Both the position numbers and the translations under genes were made by a program. The notes beneath the pieces are model-generated. The model was not told the DNA's origin, did not search any database, and saw nothing but the letters and a program-made list of their open reading frames with translations. Shown piece by piece: positions 56,851-64,000 of a stretch of 64,000 nucleotides of DNA (its first letter is position 1; every line of letters begins with the position of its first letter). This DNA comes from Syncephalastrum monosporum B8922 (taxonomy: Eukaryota > Mucoromycota > Mucoromycetes > Mucorales > Syncephalastraceae): positions 186,001-250,000 of the forward strand of contig JNEN01001234.1 of assembly GCA_000697355.1 (NCBI GenBank), read 5' to 3'.

Positions 56851-57839
56851 CCAATAAGGTACGAGAGAAGGGATCGTCTGCAACCCCTGTGGGTCACCAT
56901 TTGCATGGCTCCAACTAGCTGTGAGAGGTCGTTGCGGTCTTGTGAGCTCTGGGTCGTATTCAGGAAGAGCACCTATAGTTGCCATGGGTTCGTGGCCATA
57001 ATTATTGGAAACACGATCGGATATGGATCAGCGCCATTGATACATTTGACTGGCTATTTCGATCCACGGTGTGGAAGTTGGTCCATATCCAGCGTTGGTC
57101 TTCCATTGCAGACAGTTTTTATTAGCATCTATCAATGGAATAAGCAAGGGCGATAATAAAATGATCAATATGTGTGGTCTGAAAGCATAACCTTAATGGT
57201 CAGTAACGAATGTGGTCGGTAATAACTATAGCTTATATCTCTGTCTGGGGCTAGCGACGCAACATAGCGGGCAGTATTTGATACTCGAAAGAAGCCATCA
57301 TTTACGGTCGCATGTATGATCATACGATAATGCATTAAGCCAGGTTTCTCGGGTGGATCTGTGGGGCATCAGGGTTGGTGAGGGGATTGCCTAATAAGGC
57401 AGGCTCGTGCGGTGTCGCCGCCCAACCAAGAGAAAAAAAATTTTGCGTGGGCCACAAAGTTATCCTCCTCTTTTCTTTTCCGGCTGTTATTTGGAAAGGT
57501 AAACGCTTGGGCCGCGCTTCGGCTCGCGTGTTGTCGTTGTCTCTCTCTGTCTCTCTTCCTACATACCGTTTCGCCGTATTGCACCGGTCATGTTGCTCGA
57601 GTGGGTCGACATGCTTGTTTCATTGCGCACGCATCCGGAGGGATCCCCTTCCTGAGTGGCTTGTACGCCCATTCACCTGATGCATGCCATCACCCTCCCG
57701 ATCACCTGGAAAACCCTCTCTTCGGTTTAAATACGCGTTTCCCTGCCGACTACGCTTAGGAACGAGCGAGAGAGACTTAATGACTACGCGAAAATGGTGC
57801 AATGTTAAGCCGACATTAACTCGTCATGTTTAGAACACA
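56851..57839. promoter_or_regulatory. Promoter region of NAC beta
   Basis: About 1 kb between the P450 remnant and NAC beta. The last 450 bp, with poly-A, CT-rich tracts and a GC-rich segment near 57500-57560, probably drive the highly expressed NAC gene. An 83-codon open frame at 56905 (+) has no recognisable product and I do not call it. Confidence 0.45.
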
Positions 57840-58518
57840 ATGAACGCTGACAAGTTTGCCAAGCTCCAGTCGCAGGTCCGTATCGGTGGCAAGGGTAAGT
57901 GAACGTCGAAAAAAAGATATGTGTGAAGCTAACCATGTGTGGACAGGTCCTCCCCGCCGTAAGGTCAAGAAGGTCACCAAGTCTGCTGGTGGCGACGACC
58001 GCAAGCTCCAGTCGTCCCTTCAGAAGCTCGGCGTCCAGCCCCTCGGTGGTATCGAGGAAGTCAACATGTTCAAGGACGACGGCAAGGTCATCCACTTTGC
58101 CAACCCCCGTGGTATGTGATATACACCAGGAAGGGAGATGACCTATATCTTATTCTCCATGTGTTTTACAGTCCAGGCTGCTGTCAACGCCAACACGTTC
58201 GCCATCCACGGTCGTTCGGTCGAGAAGGAGCTCACTGAGCTTGGTAAGTGACTAAAATGAAATGTAGACGAGACAGGATGGCTGACAGAGCGACGGTTGC
58301 ATTGATTAGTTCCCGGTATCTTGAACCAGCTTGGCCCTGACTCGCTCGCCAGCCTTCGCAAGCTTGCTGAGGCCTACCAGTCTGCCCAGGGTGCTGCCGG
58401 CAACGATGATGATGATGAGATCCCCGACCTCGTCGAGAGCTTCGACAAGGCTGAGGTTGAGGACAAGAAGGAGGAAGAGGCTGCCCCCGCTGCTGCTGAG
58501 GGTGAGAACAAGGCCTAA
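57840..58518 (+). CDS. EGD1: Nascent polypeptide-associated complex subunit beta
   Basis: Exons 57840-57894, 57947-58111, 58172-58243 and 58310-58518 give 166 residues. The start [19 protein letters not shown] and the next block PPRRKVKK are the ribosome-binding region of BTF3/Egd1. [38 protein letters not shown] and the acidic tail complete the NAC fold. With NAC alpha it binds at the ribosomal exit tunnel and shields emerging chains from mis-targeting to the ER. All three introns follow phase 1 codons and are 52, 60 and 66 nt. Confidence 0.95.
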
Positions 58519-58924
58519 AGTTCTTCTTGTTTGATTGCATGCATAAGCATCAATATATCTCTTATACATACAAAGGACACATTGATTGCTAAAAATGATT
58601 GATGATTGGGGCTTAATATGAATGATCGTCCATTGGCCTTTTTCCTTGTTTAAACATAGACACGCTTGGAAACATTGCGCTCCTCCCTTAAACAATCTCC
58701 AAAATTAGATTGCAGCTTATTTCATTTTCAAGAACAAAGGAGCTCGCCCGTATTTTCATCTTCTATATAAACCCTGCACACCACACGCTGCCGCCCTTGT
58801 TTGCACAACCCCTTCCATTCCTTCCTCCCCTCTACTTTCTTTTGTATCCTCTCTTTTATTTTCACTTACTGCCAGTACCGCCTACCTGCTCTCTTACCCG
58901 CCCTACTAGCAGCTCAGTAACATC
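58519..58924. promoter_or_regulatory. Promoter of the small zinc-finger gene
   Basis: A 406-bp region with a TATA-like CTATATAAAC at about 58762-58771 followed by C/T-rich leader sequence up to the ATG at 58925. Confidence 0.5.
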
Positions 58925-59179
58925 ATGTCTCACAGCACCGGTCTTCTTTCTCTTCTGTCGAACCGCCGCGCTCGAACAAGCCCTTCTTCCTCCACTTCGT
59001 CACTTACGATTGAGCACGACGGAAAGCAGGATGTCCGCCAATGGTTTTATTGCCTTCACTGCCACGTTGGGTTCGGTACCCAGGAGAGGCACCAGTGGCA
59101 CATTGAAGTTTGCCCCGCCGGTCGCGCCCTTCATGCCAACATTCCCCTCCACTTGCCGAACGCGGATGACCACTGCTAA
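58925..59179 (+). CDS. Small C2H2-like zinc-finger protein, 84 aa
   Basis: An intronless frame of 84 residues. The N-terminus is Ser/Arg-rich (SHSTGLLSLLSNRRARTSPS). The C-terminal half reads FYCLHCHVGFGTQERHQWHI followed by EVC, giving a C-x2-C-x9-H-x3-H/C arrangement that can bind one zinc ion. No family name can be given. The ATG lies in a good context (CATCATGTC), and a TATA-like box about 155 bp upstream supports a real short gene. It could be a small nucleic-acid- or protein-binding factor. Confidence 0.6.
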   Translation: MSHSTGLLSLLSNRRARTSPSSSTSSLTIEHDGKQDVRQWFYCLHCHVGFGTQERHQWHIEVCPAGRALHANIPLHLPNADDHC

Positions 59180-59488
59180 ATTTGATCTGTAAAAAAAAAC
59201 CACAAATTCAATAGATACAAAACATACGCATACACATGTCGAACACACACATACCAAAATAGAAACCAATCATCTCCATTCTTCGAGCTGTATATCCCCC
59301 CCCCCTTCCTCATCTATACAAACCACACGACCGGATAAATTCCATTTACCATTTGCCTCCATGAAATAAATGTTCATACATATACTTTGTTCACTACATA
59401 TACGAAATTACAGAGAGAGAGAGAGAGAGAGAGCGAGGGAAAAGAGATACATTGTCCGCAGAAGGCGGGGGCGGGGGTATTATTTGTA
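59180..59488. repeat. Convergent spacer with GA and C tracts
   Basis: The space between two convergent genes holds a C run near 59296-59305 and a (GA)n tract at about 59413-59435. No gene seen. Confidence 0.6.
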
Positions 59489-62190
59489 TTATACTTCCAT
59501 CGAAATATCCGGAAGCTTGCTGTGCGTACGTAACTGCTGAACATCGTATAACTCATACCAATTAAAGGTACCTGTTCGGGTGCTCTGCGACTCGGACCAG
59601 AACTCCATGCAATTGGTCCAGCATCCCTGATCAAAGACATTGTGATTCCCAGATAGGTTATTGCCACGTGTACGCGCCTTGTGCAGTGCCCGTGCACCTG
59701 CCACCAGCTGCAGACACGGACAGAACCCGCCCATGCCGCCGCCGCCTCCGCCGCCGCCTCCGCCATGGCTATGGCCCGCATGGCTGTGCCCATGACCGCC
59801 CGGATGAGTTTGGCCAGACACACCAATCTGACTACCTGGGCCATCCGAGCCCGCCACGCCGCCTCCAGGACCGGCCGCCAGGTGAGCCATAACCCCTGAA
59901 TCTTGCTGCTGATTCATGTAAGCGTACCGGTGCGCATTGGCGCTTTCGTTGGTCGTCGTCGCCACAGCAATCTGGTAGAGCTGGACGCAGAGCAAGCAAA
60001 CTGACCAAGACAGCTGGAGGAGAATCCAGAGGGTCAATGCCAAGGTCCACGTATCAAATGCAAAGTAGCTGCACGCGGTAGAGCCCCAGAAACACGTGGC
60101 GTCCGGAATTTCTGTAATCGGCGCGGTGGTGGCATAGTCTATAAGGAATGAGGAAATACCATTGGTGATGTGAGTTGCAAATGAATATTGCTCATGTCCA
60201 CCGCTTACACTCATAGGAGAGGAACGTAAAACAGATAATGGCGCACACCATGTCGATAAGGAAAATCATGAATGCTTTGTGGTTTCGGACGCCGATACAG
60301 TTGAAGATCCATGGGCAATGACTGGAAGAATAGGGTGAGTCTAATGAGATTATGCAAGGATATGAACCATGACGTACTGATCGAAACGAGCCACACAGCG
60401 ATTGCACACCTTGCAGTGCTTGGATCGAAGCGGTTTCTTTGTCTGTATGTTTCATGAAATCAAATGAATACCCTGCATGTCATATATGCAATTTCATTAC
60501 CATGCAAGTAACACAGTAGTGGCGAATATCTAGTTTTTGTTCCTCGGCGAGTTCAAAAACAGCGTCACGTTGCTTTTCGCGAGGGAGTTTGTTGTCAATG
60601 AAACCAGGGTCGGCCATGATTGCCCGGAAAAAGGCATACATGGCAACCACGAAACTGCAGATGAAAAGAAGGTTGGTCAGGAGCATATGGGACGTTGCTA
60701 GAAAGGAAGAAAAGGATCGTCAGCTTGCCTCACCACCCTGTCTGCCCTGCTGGGTACGCCGGCCCCCAATGATCCCATCCTTTGAAACTTACCCGGTACA
60801 AGAACGCCCACCCAGGTCACCAAGACCCAAAATGCGGAGGCCTGGAATATACATGAGAAATAGGGAGTCTTCCACAGTGCGTCATGGCTCGGAATTGGCA
60901 CAAGGTATTTGACGATGCCCACATGCATGGCGAGGAACTCCATGAGGGCGAGCGGCAGGCCCATGTACCACGGGACGATGCTGAGGGTCTTGAGCACAAG
61001 CCCGAGGACGATGAAAGGAGCGAAATAGACGATGGTATTGATTGTTTTCTGCAGATTTCAAATTAGGCATATGCCGATACGAGACACACGCGCAAACGCA
61101 CACACACACACACACACACACTACGTTACCTTGGACATGGGGCGGCCAGCCGAACCCGGGTAAGTGCCGACGCGCGGCTCCTTGAGCGGATCACCCTCAG
61201 CAAAGACATCAAACTCCAACACGGCGCGTTCCCACACGCGGTCAAGCTTCTTGTCCTTTACGAAATCCATGACGGACTTGCCGTTCTGGTCTTTGGCGTG
61301 GGCGTCCGCACCGTATTCCAGCATTTTGCGAATGCACATCTTGTTGCCGCGCACGACGGCCCAATGCAGCGGGGTGAGCTTGGAGTTATCGGTGGCGGTG
61401 ACACTGGCACCATACTTGAGGAGCATGGACGTGGTGAGGGCCTCGCCCTGGTACGCAGCCCACATGAGCGGGGTATGGCCGCCGACGTTATCAGCCACGT
61501 CGAGTTCCATGCCGAGGTGAATGAGATACAGGACGAGCATGGCGTGTGAGGAGTGGACGGCCAGATGCAGCGCATTGAATCCTTGCGCGTCCCTCAGACT
61601 CGGGTTGGCGCCCTCCTTCACGAGACGGTGCACAGCCGCCAGCTTGCCATTTCTGCACACGTAAAAATAATGAAAAGAATAGGGTCAGCTCAGCGAACAC
61701 CCCCCTTCAAACATAAAGCAACTGACCGCGTAGCCCAATGCAGAGCAGTGGCTTTCAAATCACCTGCCGCTTGGTCGACGGTGGCGCCTCTGTCAATGAG
61801 GTACTTTAGACAGACATCGTGGTTGCCGAGAGCTGCATAGTGCAAAGCAGTGACACCTTGCGGGTCAACGTCGTTCGGAGTGGCCTTCTTGTCATCCAGC
61901 AAATCGCGAATGCGGTGGAAGACGCCTCGTTGCGCAGCCTCAAACAAGTTCATTTCTAGCCATGGCTTGGTAAGACGACCACATACGCGTGGAGTAGTTG
62001 TAGGGATAAGAATACCTTCTGGCGGGGTGAGTTGAGCGTGTGCTTGTTCGCCCGAGACGGCAGCTGTGGTCCGAGACTCGGCCGGGAAGGCAGCACCAGC
62101 ACCCGCTTCCGAGTCGTTTTGAGCCGGGCGTTGCTCTTCTTCGCTCAGCAGCGGCTGCTTGTCCTCACGCTGGTGATCGGCTGTGGTCAT
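59489..62190 (-). CDS. AKR1: Ankyrin-repeat DHHC palmitoyltransferase (Akr1 type)
   Basis: Seven exons (61727-62190, 61130-61652, 60793-61048, 60501-60697, 60378-60442, 60209-60321, 59489-60138) give 755 residues. After a disordered start come about six ankyrin repeats (for example [40 protein letters not shown]). Membrane helices follow, then the cysteine-rich domain [14 protein letters not shown] with the catalytic DHHC at 501-504, completed across an intron. Yeast Akr1 has DHYC here; this protein keeps DHHC, like animal ZDHHC13/17-type enzymes that are active. Two more helices and a Gly/His-rich segment ([18 protein letters not shown]) precede the C-terminus. It S-palmitoylates proteins at Golgi or endosomal membranes (family knowledge). 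Confidence 0.92.
61095..61121. repeat. CA microsatellite in AKR1 intron
   Basis: A (CA)n run inside the intron between exons 2 and 3 of the AKR1 gene, close to the donor site. Confidence 0.75.
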
Positions 62191-62726
62191 GAAGCTTACT
62201 TGAGCAAGAGCTGAACTTTTTTTTTCCTTCTTGCCCTGAAAAGGACTGAAGCTGAGTTGTTGAGTTTCGAACGGGCCATTTTTGACTGGCAATCTGCACT
62301 ACGCCAAGCTTTTTTTTTCTTTCTTTGTAGCTTTAGCTTTCCTATTTGGCGACGCCACAGCCAATATTGCACACCTGATCCACATACTGCTTTTTATCAA
62401 TATTATTAACCCGATTCCTTGCCTGTACCCACGCTCTGCATATCATGATATCAAGCCTTTAAGCAACTCAGAATACGCTTAGGAGCTGCAGCGACCGAAC
62501 GCCAGGGAGTGACGACCTACCATAAAGATTTATACTAGGCTGATGTGTTTGCTTAATCAGAACGACAATAAATGTATGCTTTATAGTAAAGCAGCTACAT
62601 ACAAATCATGTATCTATTCTTTCATATATTATGTATCAGCTATTCTTATACACCTCGGATCGTTCGGCTGGCTTTTTTCTCTTTTATGGGGTAAGGTATA
62701 CCACTGCTCTTATTATAATTCTAATT
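62191..62726. other. Intergenic region upstream of AKR1
   Basis: 536 bp between two minus-strand genes. It holds the AKR1 promoter and the 3' end of the inositol monophosphatase gene, and is AT-rich. No gene seen. Confidence 0.5.
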
Positions 62727-63830
62727 CTAGGGCTCAAAGCCGCCAGGAACGGGTTTGCGAGGTGCGTCGATCTCAGGGATAATCTCCCAGAGCTGGTGCG
62801 CCACCTTGAGCTGCTGCTCGTCCGACCCTGATCGGATGGCAAGGTACTTTCGAGAAAAGATGTTGACCGGGCGAGGGTCAGGCGTAGACGCACCCGAGTA
62901 AACCTTGCCTCCGGCTTCAGTCACGATGACGATCGCAGCCGTGACATCCCACTCCCAGCAGCCCACTTCCCAGTACACATCCAGAACGCCTTTGGCGAGG
63001 TGGCACAAGTTGAGCGCTGCCGAGCCCGTGCACCGAAAGCTGTGGGCCTGCGCACCTTGCTGAGCGACCACGTCGTGGATGAATTGCATCTTCTTGTCTA
63101 TCACAGCCGGTGAACGGTCCGAGCCTGCTTCGGTCGCGACAAGGCATTGTGAGACGTCCTGCAGGGGCGCACGCAGCATAGGCAGCTGTTTCCTTTCATC
63201 GAGGAAAGCGCCCTGGCCCTTGGCGGCAGAGTAGAGCTCATCCATCAGCGGGTTATACACGACGCCCACGACGGGCTCTTTGCCGATGGTCAGGCCAATG
63301 GAGACCGCAACAAAGGGGAACCCGTGCACAAAGTTGGTCGTCCCATCTGCCATTTCAGTTATCAGGGGGGCGCTCCTTTTGTGTACACAGGGAAAATGAT
63401 ACACTTACCGACGGGATCGACAATCCAGGTGGGCTCGTCCGTGAAGGTGGTTTCTGCGCCAGCGGCCATGGTTTCCTCGCCAATGAACCTGACAAGACGG
63501 GTTTAGAGGCACATGGCAAAGCACTTATAGGATGAGAGAGTGGGTTTTACTTGTGGGCGGGGTACGTGGCCGCGAGACGGTCCTTGATGAATTTCTCGAC
63601 GGCCTGGTCTGTCTCTGTCACGAGGTCAGCCGGGTTCTCGTACTTGACAAGCACGGCTCCTCCATCTGCCATTCTCTTTTCGGATGCTGCCTTGATGAGA
63701 GCGCCGGCTTCTTTGGCCAACGCGATGGCAAAGGTGAGGTACTCCTTGAGAGTTGCTAGATAACACGGCAGTCAGAGGGAAATACTAGAGTGACGTTCAG
63801 AAAGGGGGGAAACTGACCAGAGTCGGCCAT
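62727..63830 (-). CDS. Inositol monophosphatase
   Basis: Exons 63818-63830, 63551-63755, 63409-63488 and 62727-63346 give 305 residues. The Mg2+-binding motifs of the family are present: FIGEE in exon 3, DPVDGTTNF around Asp97/Asp100 (split by an intron), and WEWDVTAAIVIVTEAGG near the C-terminus. The enzyme frees myo-inositol from inositol 1-phosphate in the cytosol and is the lithium-sensitive step of inositol recycling. Length is a little over the usual 270-290. Exon 1 codes for only four residues plus one base (MADS). Confidence 0.93.
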
Positions 63831-64000
63831 GGTATGTATCCAAGCAATAAACAGAATATAAAGGAACCCAAGGTTGGAAAGACTGTCAAAGCTTAAATTC
63901 GTTTTCTTAAAACCGGGAGCGGGGATTCAGCCTTCTTCCATGCTGCAACCTTCCCCGCGGATGCGATCGCTGATTTACGTAAATACTGTACGGACCTGTG

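Noticed and set aside
56905..57156. 83-codon open frame (+) downstream of the P450 remnant
   Set aside because: It reads somewhat like protein but has no recognisable motif, no splice context and no relation to its neighbours.

Overview
The window is nuclear DNA of a fungus, most likely an early-diverging mucoromycete (Mucorales-like). Genes are split by many short introns, mostly about 46-80 nt, with GT-AG ends. Intergenic DNA is pyrimidine-rich. The set includes genes typical of animals and early fungi but missing from most Dikarya: a BRWD/PHIP-type WD40-bromodomain protein, an ADIP/SSX2IP-like coiled-coil protein and a TMCO3-like cation/proton antiporter. The species call is inference from gene content. 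Exon structures were assembled by eye. Where a total length is given, the joined exons add up to whole codons.

Layout. 1-1272 holds no gene I can support. 1273-3383 holds a CAP-Gly protein and a cysteine-rich membrane protein (both +). 3607-8519 is the BRWD-type gene (-). 10049-14510 holds a class 3 lipase and the ADIP-like gene (+). 14696-17542 holds RPS28 and a cytochrome P450 (-). 17543-21901 is a mobile-element-rich island: a Tc1/mariner-like transposase remnant, other decayed coding sequence, and a cassette bounded by inverted arrays of a 20-bp repeat that carries an intact four-exon gene of unknown function. 21902-23745 is an ALG12 mannosyltransferase fused in frame to a glutaredoxin (-). 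24158-31141 holds an arrestin-like protein (+), a PX-domain protein (-) and Cdc37 (+). 31438-34769 holds a membrane-anchored aspartic protease (-) diverging from a GH5 glucanase (+). 35332-41815 holds a Ran1/Vhs1-type kinase (-), the TMCO3-like antiporter (+) and an unknown 263-aa protein (-). 43947-49929 holds a PKA catalytic subunit, ALG8 and a sugar transporter (all +). 50129-56850 is a P450 cluster of two intact genes and one decayed copy (all -). 57840-63830 holds NAC beta, a small zinc-finger-like protein (both +), AKR1 palmitoyltransferase and inositol monophosphatase (both -).

Functional links. ALG12 and ALG8 both build the lipid-linked oligosaccharide for N-glycosylation in the ER. 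RPS28 and NAC beta serve translation. Cdc37 is a kinase co-chaperone, and two kinases lie in the window. The strongest leads for something undescribed are the ALG12-glutaredoxin fusion and the repeat-bounded cassette at 19567-21250.
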